Counted from the first letter of the stretch, positions 17,099-26,411 are shown. The stretch: 45,169 nt of DNA from Bacilli bacterium (GCA_017510225.1 JAFWNS010000018.1:1-45169), one strand, 5' to 3'. A program made the numbers and translations. Notes: generated by a model not told the origin, from the sequence alone.

Positions 17099-18892
17099 AT
17101 GAAACAGAGTAATATTAGGAATTTTTGTATAATTGCACATATTGATCATGGTAAGAGTACTTTAGCTGATAGAATTTTAGAAAAGACTGGTGCTATTAGT
17201 AAACGTGAGTTAAAACAACAAATGTTAGATTCTATGGATATTGAAAGAGAACGTGGTATTACCATTAAATTAAATGCAGTGCAACTTAAATATAAATATA
17301 AGAATAATATGTATCAATTAAACTTAATTGATACTCCTGGACATGTAGATTTTTCTTATGAAGTATCACGTAGCCTAGCTGCTTGTGAAGGAGCTATACT
17401 TGTTGTAGATGCTGCACAAGGAGTAGAAGCACAAACTCTTGCTAATCTTTATTTAGCAATGGATAATGGATTAGAAATTATTCCGGTTATTAATAAAATA
17501 GATTTACCTAGTGCTGATATAGATAAAGTAGTAGGGGAATTAGAAAATATTGGTTTTGATAAAGATAAAATTATTTTAACTAGTGCTAAAACTGGTGAAG
17601 GTATAGATAAATTATTAGAGTCTATTATAGAAGATATTCCTTCTCCTAAAGGTGATATTAATAAACCTACTAAAGCATTAATTTTTGATAGTTTATTTGA
17701 TGCTTATAGAGGAGTTATTACTAGTATTAGAGTAATGGATGGAGAAATAAAAGTAGGAGATATTATTAAGATGATGGAGACTAATGCCGATTATGATGTA
17801 GTTGGTTTATCTATTAATACTCCTAAGGAGGAAAAAGTTAAATCTTTAAAAGCAGGTGAAGTAGGGTACTTATATGCTTCTATTAAAAGTATTAGTGATG
17901 TTCATGTAGGAGATACTATAACATTAGAATCTAATCCAGCTAAAGAGGCATTACCTGGTTATAAACCTATGAAATCTATGGTTTACTCTGGACTTTATCC
18001 AATAGATTCTTCTAAATTTGAAGATTTAAGAGAAGCTTTGGAAAAATTGAAACTTAATGATTCATCTTTAGTATTTGAACCAGAAACTTCTAAAGCATTA
18101 GGTTTTGGATTTAGATGTGGTTTTTTAGGACTTCTTCATATGGAAATAATCGAAGAAAGAATTGAACGAGAATTTAAAATAGATTTAATTGCAACATCTC
18201 CTTCAGTTGTATATGAAGTTGTTCTTACTGATGGATCTAAAGAGACAGTAGATTCTCCAGTAAAGATGCCTAAAAGAGAATTAATATCTAAAACATTAGA
18301 ACCATATGTAAAGACAAGTATATTCGCACCTAGTGAATATATTGGACCAATTATGGAACTATGCCAAGATAAACGTGGTACATTTATAAATATGGATTAT
18401 TTAGATACTGATAGAGTATGTATAAATTATGAAATACCTCTTGCAGAAATAGTATATGATTTCTTTGATAAATTAAAATCTCATACTAAGGGGTATGCAT
18501 CTTTTGATTATGAATTTATTGGTTATAAAGAAAGTAATTTAGTAAAAATGGATATATTATTAAATGGAGAGATAGTAGATGCTTTAAGTACTATTGTTCA
18601 TAAAGACTTTGCTTATAATAGAGGTAAACAAATAGTAGAAAAATTAAAAGAAATTATTCCTAGACAGATGTTTGAAGTGCCAATACAAGCTGCTATTGGT
18701 TCTCATATAATATCTAGAACTGATATTAAAGCACTAAGAAAAAATGTACTTGCTAAATGTTATGGTGGAGATGTATCTCGTAAGAAAAAATTATTAGAAA
18801 AACAAAAAGAAGGTAAGAAGAGAATGAAACAAATTGGAAGTGTAGAAGTTCCACAGGAAGCATTCTTATCAATACTATCAACAAAGGAGTGA
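17099..18892 (+). CDS. lepA: Elongation factor 4 (LepA GTPase)
   Basis: 597 residues, the usual LepA length. Start: GGTGAT (17089-17094) precedes ATG 17099, and the protein then begins [20 protein letters not shown] like other LepA proteins; ATGs at 17087 and 17093 are too close to the promoter. GTPase motifs: AHIDHGKST (G1), RGIT (G2), DTPGH (G3), NKID (G4), SAKTG (G5). EF-G-like domains and the LepA-specific C-terminal domain (ending [10 protein letters not shown]) follow. It back-translocates or remodels ribosomes. It heads the operon lepA - 18897 - hemW - 20643; in B. subtilis lepA is likewise followed by hemW. Confidence 0.97.
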   Translation: MKQSNIRNFCIIAHIDHGKSTLADRILEKTGAISKRELKQQMLDSMDIERERGITIKLNAVQLKYKYKNNMYQLNLIDTPGHVDFSYEVSRSLAACEGAILVVDAAQGVEAQTLANLYLAMDNGLEIIPVINKIDLPSADIDKVVGELENIGFDKDKIILTSAKTGEGIDKLLESIIEDIPSPKGDINKPTKALIFDSLFDAYRGVITSIRVMDGEIKVGDIIKMMETNADYDVVGLSINTPKEEKVKSLKAGEVGYLYASIKSISDVHVGDTITLESNPAKEALPGYKPMKSMVYSGLYPIDSSKFEDLREALEKLKLNDSSLVFEPETSKALGFGFRCGFLGLLHMEIIEERIEREFKIDLIATSPSVVYEVVLTDGSKETVDSPVKMPKRELISKTLEPYVKTSIFAPSEYIGPIMELCQDKRGTFINMDYLDTDRVCINYEIPLAEIVYDFFDKLKSHTKGYASFDYEFIGYKESNLVKMDILLNGEIVDALSTIVHKDFAYNRGKQIVEKLKEIIPRQMFEVPIQAAIGSHIISRTDIKALRKNVLAKCYGGDVSRKKKLLEKQKEGKKRMKQIGSVEVPQEAFLSILSTKE

Positions 18893-18896
18893 TAAT

Positions 18897-19544
18897 ATGG
18901 TAGAAGATTATATTACAGATGAGTGTATAGTAAATGAATTTTTAAATAACTGGTTTACATATAATGAGTTAGCAGAATATCTATGTATAGATGAAAGTAG
19001 GGTAATTTCTGTTTTAAGTAATAAAGAAATTGATAGTGATATAAGAAATAAAATATTGAAACATGATGAACATATTAAAACATATTATAATACTGTCGAT
19101 TTAGAAGATTATGATAAAGAAAATGAAAATATTAATATGGTCGAATATATGATAGAAAATGGATTATCGCTTAGGGATGCAGAAAATGATGATAATATAA
19201 AAAAGAAGAAGACTGCTATTCATGATTATATTCATAAGAAATTACCAGATGAATCTATAAAAGTATATAAAGAAGCATTTGAATTACTAATGGAACACAA
19301 ATCATTTTCTACAGATAATAAAAAGGTAATTGCTCAAGTATTAGAGTCTTATGATAAATTATTAGAAGATAAAACTATTGAGGAAATAGCTTTAGAACAG
19401 GGTATTGGTAGAAATGTAGTTCAAAGGAATTTAGATACTAGACTAGAAAAAATAGATTCTACTAAATATGAAATCGCAAAAGATATATTAGATAAACGTA
19501 AAAAAGAAGCTATAAAAGATTATGAATTTAAACCAAAAAAATAA
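18897..19544 (+). CDS. Putative regulator with three SpoIIID-like helix-turn-helix modules
   Basis: 215 residues, AAAGGAG at the lepA stop as Shine-Dalgarno. The protein seems to be built of three repeats: residues about 10-61, 79-136 and 148-203. The third, with EDKTIEEIALEQGIG then VVQRNLDTRLEKID and KDILDKRKK, follows the order of SpoIIID (a KTVR..A..FGIS helix-turn-helix, a VHKDL..RL recognition part, and an IL..NK tail). The second has SLRDA...KKKTAIHDYIHKKLP, closest to the SpoIIID recognition helix. The first is weaker. SpoIIID is a mother-cell transcription factor; a role for this protein in sporulation or in any DNA binding is inference. It overlaps hemW by 23 bases. Confidence 0.6.
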   Translation: MVEDYITDECIVNEFLNNWFTYNELAEYLCIDESRVISVLSNKEIDSDIRNKILKHDEHIKTYYNTVDLEDYDKENENINMVEYMIENGLSLRDAENDDNIKKKKTAIHDYIHKKLPDESIKVYKEAFELLMEHKSFSTDNKKVIAQVLESYDKLLEDKTIEEIALEQGIGRNVVQRNLDTRLEKIDSTKYEIAKDILDKRKKEAIKDYEFKPKK

Positions 19545-20628
19545 AAGTTGTTATATACATATACCATTTTGTGATCATATTTGTTCTTATTGTGATTTTT
19601 GTAAGATGTTTTATAACTCTAATTTTGTAGATAGATATTTACTAGAATTAGAAAAAGAAATAGATAGTTTATATAGTAATGAAGTATTAGATACTATCTA
19701 TATAGGAGGAGGAACTCCTAGTTGTTTAAGTGTTGATGAATTAGAAAAATTATTTAGAATTATTAATAAATTAAAGAGAAGTAAATCTTGTGAATATACT
19801 ATTGAGGGTAATTTTAATTCTACTAGTAAAGAAAAATTAGATTTATATAAGAAGTATGGTGTTAATAGATTAAGTTTTGGTATAGAAAGTATAGATAAAA
19901 ATAATTTAAGATTATTAGATAGATCTTTAGATAAAGATGAAGTTATAGATATAATTAATTATTCTAAGTCTATTGGTCTTGATAATATTAATGTAGATTT
20001 AATATATGCTATACCTGGTGAAGATATAAATACTTTAGATAAAGATATAGATTTTATATTATCTTTAGATGTTAAACATATATCTACTTATTCTTTAATG
20101 ATAGAAGATAATACTAAATTAAAAATTAATAATACTAAATATATAGAAGAAGATATAGATTATTCTATGTATAAACATATTTGTAATAGATTAAATAATT
20201 ATAATCATTATGAGATTAGTAATTTTTCTACTTTAGGGTATGAATCTAGGCATAATTTATGTTATTGGAAAAATGATAATTATTATGGATTTGGATTAGG
20301 TGCTTCTTCATATATTAATAATATTAGATATACTAATACTAAATCATTAAATAAATATTTAGATGGTAAATATATATTAGATAAAGAAATATTAAATAAA
20401 GAAGATATTATAGAATATGAAATTATATTAAATTTAAGATTAAAAGAGGGTATAGATTTATTATATTTTAAAGATAAGTATAATATAGAATTAAATAAAT
20501 TATATGATTATAATAATTTAGTTAAGGGAAAACTATTAGTTTTAGATAATAATAAGTTATATATACCGGAAGATAAATTGTATGTAAGTAATGAAATTAT
20601 TGTTAAATTATTAGAAAATAAAATATAG
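19522..20628 (+). CDS. hemW: Radical SAM protein HemW
   Basis: 368 residues. The iron-sulfur motif is CX3CX2C (Cys17, 21, 24; PFCDHICSYCDF) with the Tyr of YIHIPF before it, then GGGTPS (SAM binding), SFGIES, and a later HNLCYW, all as in HemW. HemW acts as a haem chaperone and not as a coproporphyrinogen oxidase in the organisms tested; in anaerobes its role is less clear. The start lies within the end of the previous gene; no other ATG fits before the motif. The gene order lepA...hemW is the Bacilli order. Confidence 0.92.
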   Translation: MNLNQKNKSCYIHIPFCDHICSYCDFCKMFYNSNFVDRYLLELEKEIDSLYSNEVLDTIYIGGGTPSCLSVDELEKLFRIINKLKRSKSCEYTIEGNFNSTSKEKLDLYKKYGVNRLSFGIESIDKNNLRLLDRSLDKDEVIDIINYSKSIGLDNINVDLIYAIPGEDINTLDKDIDFILSLDVKHISTYSLMIEDNTKLKINNTKYIEEDIDYSMYKHICNRLNNYNHYEISNFSTLGYESRHNLCYWKNDNYYGFGLGASSYINNIRYTNTKSLNKYLDGKYILDKEILNKEDIIEYEIILNLRLKEGIDLLYFKDKYNIELNKLYDYNNLVKGKLLVLDNNKLYIPEDKLYVSNEIIVKLLENKI

Positions 20629-20642
20629 ATAGGGTGATATTT

Positions 20643-21224
20643 ATGGAAAGAGAAGAGATATTTTTAGATGAACTTAGTTATATTAATGATGAAGAATTAA
20701 GTAATTGTTTACTTAATATTATTAATATGCTTCCAGATTATTGGTTAGAAGAAGCTGCTTCTTCAACAGGTAAATATCATCCAGAGTATGCTTTAGGTAA
20801 TGGTGGATTACTTCGTCATAGTAAAGCTGCTATGCGTATAGGGTATGAATTATTATCTAATCCAGCTATAGGAGATAAGTATAGTTCTAGAGAGAAAGAT
20901 TTAATGTTAATGGCATTACTTGTTCATGATGGATTAAAATTAGGTATGCCAAAAGAAAAGTATACTAGATTTGATCATCCTATATTAATGGGTCAATTTA
21001 TATTAGACAACAAAGATGAAATTGGTTTAAGTGTAGAAGATGCTGAATTTATGAATAGTGTAATAAAAACTCATATGGGTCCTTGGACTACTGATTATAA
21101 TGGTAATGAAGTTTTAGAAAAACCTAAAACTAAGTATCAGAATTTTGTTCATATGTGTGATTTTTTAGCTAGTCGTAAGTGTTTATTAGTTCCATTTGAT
21201 GAAAATAATAATATAAGTGTCTAA
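20643..21224 (+). CDS. HD-domain phosphohydrolase-like protein
   Basis: 193 residues from ATG 20643 with AGGGTGAT upstream (an in-frame GTG at 20634 overlaps it). The metal site of the HD superfamily is visible: a His in LLRHSKAA, LLVHDGLK (the HD pair), the His of FDHPILMG, IKTHMG and finally VHMCDFLASRK with the last Asp. The nearest look is the HD part of YhaM-type exonucleases and phage HD proteins, but with no OB domain. It is soluble. The substrate is not known. Last gene of the lepA operon, closed by a strong terminator. Confidence 0.75.
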   Translation: MEREEIFLDELSYINDEELSNCLLNIINMLPDYWLEEAASSTGKYHPEYALGNGGLLRHSKAAMRIGYELLSNPAIGDKYSSREKDLMLMALLVHDGLKLGMPKEKYTRFDHPILMGQFILDNKDEIGLSVEDAEFMNSVIKTHMGPWTTDYNGNEVLEKPKTKYQNFVHMCDFLASRKCLLVPFDENNNISV

Positions 21225-21242
21225 TAGACACTTTTATTTTTG
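21215..21242 (+). terminator. Terminator of the lepA operon
   Basis: AAGTGTCT (21215-21222) pairs with AGACACTT (21226-21233), three-base loop, followed by a T-rich tail. The stem overlaps the stop codon of the HD gene. Confidence 0.85.
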
Positions 21243-21249
21243 AAATGTA

Positions 21250-21278
21250 TTGTTCTAAAAATAATTATTTGATACTAT
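21250..21278 (+). promoter_or_regulatory. Sigma-A promoter for the 21303 gene
   Basis: TTGTTC (21250-21255), a 17-base spacer, TACTAT (21273-21278) with TGA before it (extended -10). Confidence 0.6.
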
Positions 21279-21302
21279 AAATTTAAGTAGAGGAGGGATA
21301 TA

Positions 21303-21848
21303 ATGGCAAGAAAAAAATACAAAAAAAGAAAAAAACAGAAATCATTAATATTTCCATCTTTACTATTGATTATGTTATTAATATCAGTAATATTTACTTC
21401 TAAGTTAGTATTTTCTGATATTACTAATAATATTTCTATTAATAAAAGAGAAAAAGCTACTATTGTATATACAAATCAAAGTGATGAAGTAATTACTATA
21501 TCTAGTGATGTATTATTAGATGATAATCTATCTATCTCTAGTGATAATAAATATAGTTTTAATATTAAAACGAAAAATAATAATAAAAACTATTCTATTA
21601 AAATAGTAAAAGTTAATTCACAAATAGATGATAAATATATTAAGTTTTATTTAACTGATTCTAATGATAAAAAATTAATGAAACCTACAAGATTAAGTGA
21701 ATTAAAATATGATAATGATAATTTAATTTTATATAATGGAGTGTTAAAGAAAAACAAAGAAAAGTTTAATTTAAGAGTATGGGTTAGTAATGAATTTAAA
21801 GCTACTAAAGTAAAAAACTTTTCATTTAAAATATATATAGAAAATTAA
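21303..21848 (+). CDS. Small secreted or anchored protein, unknown
   Basis: 181 residues, AGGAGGGAT before the ATG. A very basic N-terminus (KKYKKRKKQK) precedes one hydrophobic helix (about 15-36). The rest is beta-rich and ends with FNLRVWVSNE and FSFKIYIEN. This layout recalls the TasA-like 16479 product, though identity is too low by eye to call them paralogues. It is probably displayed on the cell surface. It is a single gene, bounded by its own promoter and a bidirectional terminator. Confidence 0.65.
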   Translation: MARKKYKKRKKQKSLIFPSLLLIMLLISVIFTSKLVFSDITNNISINKREKATIVYTNQSDEVITISSDVLLDDNLSISSDNKYSFNIKTKNNNKNYSIKIVKVNSQIDDKYIKFYLTDSNDKKLMKPTRLSELKYDNDNLILYNGVLKKNKEKFNLRVWVSNEFKATKVKNFSFKIYIEN

Positions 21849-21870
21849 AACTACACATTGTGTAGTTTTT
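21847..21870. terminator. Bidirectional terminator between convergent genes
   Basis: AAAACTACAC (21847-21856) pairs with GTGTAGTTTT (21860-21869), three-base loop. A T tract on each strand lets it end both the 21303 gene and the opposite 21869-22780 gene, whose stop codons lie in or at it. Confidence 0.85.
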
Positions 21871-22780
21871 ATTTGAATTCTTTATAAATAGTTAGTTCAA
21901 ATACATGTTGTCCAGTATTTAATGATTTTAGTTTCTTAGTATCTATAAGGAAGAAATTGTGTTCTAACATATCACTTTTATCAGAAGTAACTGGATCATC
22001 CCATGTAAGATCTAAATGTTTCCATGCATTATTTATATATACTGCATTCCATACATGATTCTCTGATGATATTTTATAGCTTTTTACATTTAATTTTTCT
22101 AAGAATAATTCCATTGCATCTGTATAGCCACCACATAATCCATATCCTTGTACTAATGGTCCATAAGCTATATCAGATCTATAATTAACTACGTTATTAT
22201 CACTTCGTTCTGAATCATACTTACTATGATTAATTATATAATCATGTACATTTTTTATATTATCCTCGGTACTTTTCTTTTTATCTATAACTTCTTTTTC
22301 AATTTCATTAACTTTTTTCTCAACGTCTTTAATTTCTTTCTTAGTGTAACTTTTCTTTACTTTAATAGTAACTTTACCTAAAGAATTATATTCAGTTTCA
22401 ACATTTTTAAATCCATTAAAAGGATGAACAAAATTATTTATATGAGATAGAAGAGTTTGATCATTAGCTAGATAATTAATTTCATCTATACATTCTTCAT
22501 ATTCTGGTGGACAATAGAATGAAAATCTATCTTTACCTGCATTAATAACTGTATAATATATATTTAATATATCTTGTCTAGAATGTGGCTCAAAACTTTT
22601 AGTATTTTGTACAAAATCAAAATTATAATTTCTATAATATTTATTAGTTTCTCCAAGTTTTACATTTTGAGCTTGAAATTTATACATAACTCTATTATAA
22701 AATTTAACAATATTTTCTTTTTGCCATACTGTAAATCCCAATAACAATAATAATATAATTAAAAATATATACTTCTTCAT
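21869..22780 (-). CDS. Transglutaminase-like (papain-fold) membrane or secreted protein
   Basis: 303 residues. An N-terminal membrane segment (about 4-20) puts the rest outside. The catalytic triad of the transglutaminase-like superfamily is present: Cys216 in GLCGGY, His242 in ENHVWNAV, and Asp257 in HLDLTWDDP. A coiled-coil-like Lys/Glu stretch (about 143-178) leads into the domain. In gut Firmicutes such proteins are proposed to act on cell-surface peptides; the substrate is not known. GAGGTGA precedes the start; the promoter and the rpsT terminator lie just upstream. Confidence 0.82.
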   Translation of the reverse strand: MKKYIFLIILLLLLGFTVWQKENIVKFYNRVMYKFQAQNVKLGETNKYYRNYNFDFVQNTKSFEPHSRQDILNIYYTVINAGKDRFSFYCPPEYEECIDEINYLANDQTLLSHINNFVHPFNGFKNVETEYNSLGKVTIKVKKSYTKKEIKDVEKKVNEIEKEVIDKKKSTEDNIKNVHDYIINHSKYDSERSDNNVVNYRSDIAYGPLVQGYGLCGGYTDAMELFLEKLNVKSYKISSENHVWNAVYINNAWKHLDLTWDDPVTSDKSDMLEHNFFLIDTKKLKSLNTGQHVFELTIYKEFK

Positions 22781-22802
22781 ATACTCACCTCTAGCTAAAT
22801 TA

Positions 22803-22831
22803 ATTTTATATTAAAATTAACTTTATGTAAA
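22803..22831 (-). promoter_or_regulatory. Sigma-A promoter for the transglutaminase-like gene
   Basis: On the minus strand: TTTACA (22831-22826), a 17-base spacer, TAAAAT (22808-22803). Confidence 0.65.
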
Positions 22832-22832
22832 G

Positions 22833-22862
22833 AAAAAAACAATCATTTTATTGATTGTTTTT
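22833..22862 (-). terminator. Terminator of rpsT
   Basis: On the minus strand AAACAATCA pairs with TGATTGTTT across a six-base loop and is followed by a run of Ts. Confidence 0.85.
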
Positions 22863-23124
22863 ATTTCATTTCATTTTTCATCTTAGTTAATCTAGATTTT
22901 AAGCGAGCTGCTTTATTTTTGTGTATTTTTCCACTAGACATAGCTTTATCTATTTTTTGGATTGCGATATTAAAACTATTATCTGCTTCTTTTTTATTAC
23001 TTGCTTTTACATTTTTTTCAAAATTTTTAATAGCTGTTCTCATACTTGAAATAATTAATGTATTAACATTAGCTTTTTTAGCATTAGAACGAACACGTTT
23101 TTTAGCACTTTCTATATTTGGCAT
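22861..23124 (-). CDS. rpsT: 30S ribosomal protein S20
   Basis: 87 residues, very Lys/Arg-rich: MPNIESAKKRVRSNAKKANV at the start and NKAARLKSRLTK near the end, as in bS20. It binds 16S rRNA in the 30S body. It is alone on the minus strand and next to gpr on the plus strand, the same divergent pair as in B. subtilis. GAGGTGAAAAT precedes the start. Its long leader has a strong promoter at 23155-23183. Confidence 0.96.
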   Translation of the reverse strand: MPNIESAKKRVRSNAKKANVNTLIISSMRTAIKNFEKNVKASNKKEADNSFNIAIQKIDKAMSSGKIHKNKAARLKSRLTKMKNEMK

Positions 23125-23154
23125 ATTTTCACCTCACTTTTTGTAAACATATTA

Positions 23155-23183
23155 ATTTTAACAAAAAATAATAAAAAAAGCAA
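23155..23183 (-). promoter_or_regulatory. Sigma-A promoter for rpsT
   Basis: On the minus strand: TTGCTT (23183-23178), 17-base spacer, TAAAAT (23160-23155). Confidence 0.65.
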
Positions 23184-23227
23184 ATAATTTTTAGTTATAT
23201 AGTAAATATTATTAATAGGTGAATACT

Positions 23228-24262
23228 ATGCATACTATAGATTTAAGTAAGTTTTCTATTAGAACTGATTTATTAGTAGATGATATTGAATTACAAAATA
23301 AAGATATTTCTAGTTTAATTAATACTACTAAATATAATAATGTAGTTTTAGAAGAATTAGAAATAACTGATATAAATAGAAATATTTTTAATAGAAAAAA
23401 TGGTTTTTATAAAACTATTAGTTTTAAAGATATTACTGATAAAGATAATTATAAGGAAGTAGAAGAAGTATTTATAAAAGCTTTACATAAATTATTTAAT
23501 GATTTAGATATATCTAATACTGATAGTGTATTAATAATAGGGTTAGGTAATTCTAAATCTACTCCTGATTCTTTAGGTCCTAAAGTAATAGATAATGTTT
23601 TAGTAACTAATCATTTATTTGAATTAGGAGAAGTAGAGGAGGGTTATAGAAGAACAGCTAGTTTTAAACCTAGTGTTACAGGCATTACTGGTATAGAGAC
23701 TAAAGATATAATAGAATCTTTAGTAGAAAAAGTTAAACCTAATTTTTTAATAATAATAGATTCTCTAGCTTCTTCTAATATTTCTAGATTAAATAAAACA
23801 ATTCAATTAACTTCTAGTGGTATTAATCCTGGTAGTGGAATAGGTAATAATAGATTAGAATTAAGTATGGAAACACTTCATATTCCGGTTATATCTATTG
23901 GAGTTCCTACTGTTGTAGATGCAACTACAATAGTGAATGATACTTTTATTAATTTAGTTAAAAAGATTAGTTTTGATATAGATAATTTAAATAATGTAAA
24001 GATGAAGTTAGTATCTAATAATATAGATTATACTAGTCATAAAAATAATCTAACTACAGAAGAAAAAGAAAAGTTATTAGGAATTATTGGTTCTTTGGAT
24101 GAAAAAGATTTTAAAAAATTAATATATGAGGTTTTAGAACCAATTAATTATAATTTAGTAGTAACTCCTACAGAAATAGATTTTTTAATAGATAAACTTA
24201 GTATGTTAATATCTTCTTCTATTAATAAATCTCTACATAAAAAATTTAATTCGACAAAATAA
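23228..24262 (+). CDS. gpr: Germination protease GPR
   Basis: 344 residues from ATG 23228 (AGGTGA at 23218 before it; an in-frame GTG at 23219 overlaps that site). The N-terminus ...FSIRTDLLVD matches the GPR pro-region and mature start. The two Asp residues of this A25 aspartic-type peptidase are in STPDSLGP and IIIDSLAS, and GINPGSGIGN follows. GPR cuts small acid-soluble spore proteins during germination and is made as a zymogen in the forespore. I see no clear forespore-type promoter in the 100 bases upstream. spoIIP follows 36 bases later, as in B. subtilis. Confidence 0.94.
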   Translation: MHTIDLSKFSIRTDLLVDDIELQNKDISSLINTTKYNNVVLEELEITDINRNIFNRKNGFYKTISFKDITDKDNYKEVEEVFIKALHKLFNDLDISNTDSVLIIGLGNSKSTPDSLGPKVIDNVLVTNHLFELGEVEEGYRRTASFKPSVTGITGIETKDIIESLVEKVKPNFLIIIDSLASSNISRLNKTIQLTSSGINPGSGIGNNRLELSMETLHIPVISIGVPTVVDATTIVNDTFINLVKKISFDIDNLNNVKMKLVSNNIDYTSHKNNLTTEEKEKLLGIIGSLDEKDFKKLIYEVLEPINYNLVVTPTEIDFLIDKLSMLISSSINKSLHKKFNSTK

Positions 24263-24298
24263 TTTATAAGTACTTGTTAGAATTATTTTGGTGATTAT

Positions 24299-25213
24299 AT
24301 GAAAAAGAAATTTATAGCTAAAAGAAGAAAATCTATTAATTATAAATTCTTTTTCTTTGGAATATTTTTTATACTAGGTTTATTTTTAGGTTATAACTAC
24401 CTAGATAAATCTAATAAAAAGATTGATGATAAGGAGTTTGTAACTATATTATTTAAAGATTCTAATCATCATTATAAAAATAATTTAATCAATAAACTAA
24501 TAAATAATATTAAGATAGATAAACCAGTATCTATATTAAGTAGTAATTATAAAAAATTAGTTAATATTAATTATGTTAAAAAAAAGAAGATTATCAAAAA
24601 TGATCCAGTTATATATATTTATAATACTCATCAAACAGAAGAGTATATGCCTAGTAGTTATGCTGAATATAGTGTTAGACCTACTGTGCAAATGGTTAAT
24701 TATATATTAGAAGAAAGATTTAATAATAGTAATTATAAAACTATTGTAGAAGAAAGAAAGATTAAAGATATATTAAATATGCATAAATGGAATTATTCTT
24801 ATAGTTATAAAGCTAGTAGAGTATTTATGGAAGATTCTAAAAGAAATAACGATTCTTTAAAGTATTTTATTGATGTTCATAGAGATAGTGTTTCTAAGAG
24901 ACATACTACTATAAATATTAATAATAAAAATTATGCAAAAATATTATTTATAGTTGGTTTAGAAAATAGTAATTATAAATATAATTTGGATTTTACTAAT
25001 AAGATTAATTCTATAATAAATAATAAATATCCTAATTTATCTAGAGGTGTTTATAAAAAGAGTGGTAGAGGAGTAAATGGTATATATAATCAAGATTTTT
25101 CTCCAAATACTATATTAGTAGAAATAGGAGGTAAAGAGAATACAGTAGAAGAAGTTTTAAATACTTCATTAGTATTTGCGGAATGTTTTATGGAGGCGAT
25201 TAATAATGAATAG
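24299..25213 (+). CDS. spoIIP: Stage II sporulation protein P (peptidoglycan hydrolase)
   Basis: 304 residues with one N-terminal membrane helix (about 18-33). SpoIIP motifs: IYNTHQTEEY (usual IYHTHTTESY), FIDVHRDS with the metal-binding His and acid, and a final FSPNTILVEIGG. With SpoIID and SpoIIM, SpoIIP thins the septal wall so that the mother cell can engulf the forespore; neither partner is in the window. The first His of the IYHTH motif is Asn here, which other Bacilli-like SpoIIP sequences may also have, so I do not call it inactive. The end overlaps the next gene. Confidence 0.92.
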   Translation: MKKKFIAKRRKSINYKFFFFGIFFILGLFLGYNYLDKSNKKIDDKEFVTILFKDSNHHYKNNLINKLINNIKIDKPVSILSSNYKKLVNINYVKKKKIIKNDPVIYIYNTHQTEEYMPSSYAEYSVRPTVQMVNYILEERFNNSNYKTIVEERKIKDILNMHKWNYSYSYKASRVFMEDSKRNNDSLKYFIDVHRDSVSKRHTTININNKNYAKILFIVGLENSNYKYNLDFTNKINSIINNKYPNLSRGVYKKSGRGVNGIYNQDFSPNTILVEIGGKENTVEEVLNTSLVFAECFMEAINNE

Positions 25214-25529
25214 AAATATATTTAGATTTGTGGGTATTATTTTAGTTATATTGTTTTTAGCTCTTTATTTAGGACAAGCTACTGGATATTATAAATATGA
25301 ATCTAATAAAAAAAGTGTATTAACTAAGAAAGCTATTAAAAGATATGAGAAGGATATTAAAGAAGGTAAAACTGTAAATATAAAGAATTATTTACAAGAA
25401 GAAAAAAACTATTCTAATATAGCGTCTAGAATAGGATTAGGAGTTTCTAATTTATTAGAAGTTAGTTTTAATAAAATTATTGTTTATATTTTTAGTAGTG
25501 TAGAACATGAAGTTAATTATAAAAAATAA
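25206..25529 (+). CDS. yqxA: YqxA-like (DUF3679) small membrane protein
   Basis: 107 residues from ATG 25206; GGAGG at 25192 fits this start. One N-terminal helix (about 6-24) ends in the LYLGQATG turn, then a charged, mostly helical segment and a hydrophobic stretch near 80-95. The place directly after spoIIP is where yqxA lies in Bacilli, and length and layout fit. The naming rests on synteny and shape and not on a clear motif. Its role in the family is not known. Confidence 0.55.
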   Translation: MNRNIFRFVGIILVILFLALYLGQATGYYKYESNKKSVLTKKAIKRYEKDIKEGKTVNIKNYLQEEKNYSNIASRIGLGVSNLLEVSFNKIIVYIFSSVEHEVNYKK

Positions 25530-25552
25530 AGACTAAATATTTAGTCTTTATT
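25525..25552. terminator. Bidirectional terminator (28-base perfect palindrome)
   Basis: AATAAAGACTAAAT is followed directly by its reverse complement (25525-25552), with T-rich flanks. It separates the yqxA-like gene from the convergent metal-binding lipoprotein gene. Confidence 0.75.
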
Positions 25553-26411
25553 GATATAATTCTTTCTTTAATAAATCTAAGTTATTGTTCATAATAGTTA
25601 TATAATCTCTTTTATTAGTTCTATCACTATCAGATAAATTATCTAATTTGTTTAAATCTTGTGTTTTAACATTAGAATGATTTTCTAATAGTTGTTTGGC
25701 TGTACCATTTAGTTTATCTCCTTTAAATTTATATATATAACTAATTGTTTCATTATCTATTAATTCTTCGGCCTTATTAATATCTTTAGCAGTAACATCA
25801 TTATCTATACATATTACTTCTAAACCAAATTTTTCTAGATATTTTAAAGCAGAATTAGATACTAAAATAACTTTATTATTTGTATTATCAACAGCTATTC
25901 TATAGTTAGCATCAAGTTCTGATAAAGCAATTTTTAACTTTTCATATGCTTTATTAATATCTTTTTCTAAATATACACTACCAGTATATTCTTCTAAACC
26001 TAATCTAATATTTTGAGCCATCATTAATAGAGATGCTGGATTTAACCATAATTCTTCTGGTGAATAATCTGTTTCTAATACATAAGCTGTATCTATTATT
26101 TTTAAATCTTGATTTAAATCTAATAAATCAAAGGCTAAATTACGTTCTTTTTCTATTTTACCATTATAAATAAATAAATCACTTTTACTATATTGTTCTT
26201 TTTGTTTCTTACTAACTTTATAATTACTTATATCAACACCATCTGGATAAATAGAAGTAATACTGGCATGTTTTCCATATAGTTTCTTAGCAATATATTC
26301 ATTTGGATAATTAGTAACAACTATACTAATATCATCCATTTCATCTTGTTTACAACCACTCATAAATACACATGTAATTAATATAATAACTAATAATAAA
26401 TACTTTTTCAT
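25548..26411 (-). CDS. ZnuA/AdcA-type substrate-binding lipoprotein with missing metal ligands
   Basis: 287 residues, near the normal length for cluster A-I binding proteins. Lipobox VFMSGC with Cys20 marks it as a lipoprotein. The fold features are there: [24 protein letters not shown] and a long connecting helix. But the usual metal-binding His positions are changed: the DPHxYE motif reads DISNYK and the DPHVWLDP motif reads EELWLNP. So it may not bind zinc or manganese in the usual way. No ABC permease or ATPase lies next to it. It overlaps yidD by four bases (ATGA) and must be made with it. Confidence 0.75.
   Translation of the reverse strand: MKKYLLLVIILITCVFMSGCKQDEMDDISIVVTNYPNEYIAKKLYGKHASITSIYPDGVDISNYKVSKKQKEQYSKSDLFIYNGKIEKERNLAFDLLDLNQDLKIIDTAYVLETDYSPEELWLNPASLLMMAQNIRLGLEEYTGSVYLEKDINKAYEKLKIALSELDANYRIAVDNTNNKVILVSNSALKYLEKFGLEVICIDNDVTAKDINKAEELIDNETISYIYKFKGDKLNGTAKQLLENHSNVKTQDLNKLDNLSDSDRTNKRDYITIMNNNLDLLKKELYQ

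Noticed and set aside
22919-23146. Plus-strand open frame opposite rpsT
   Set aside because: It is the mirror of the rpsT gene; hydrophobic translation comes from Lys-rich codons read backwards, and there is no ribosome site.
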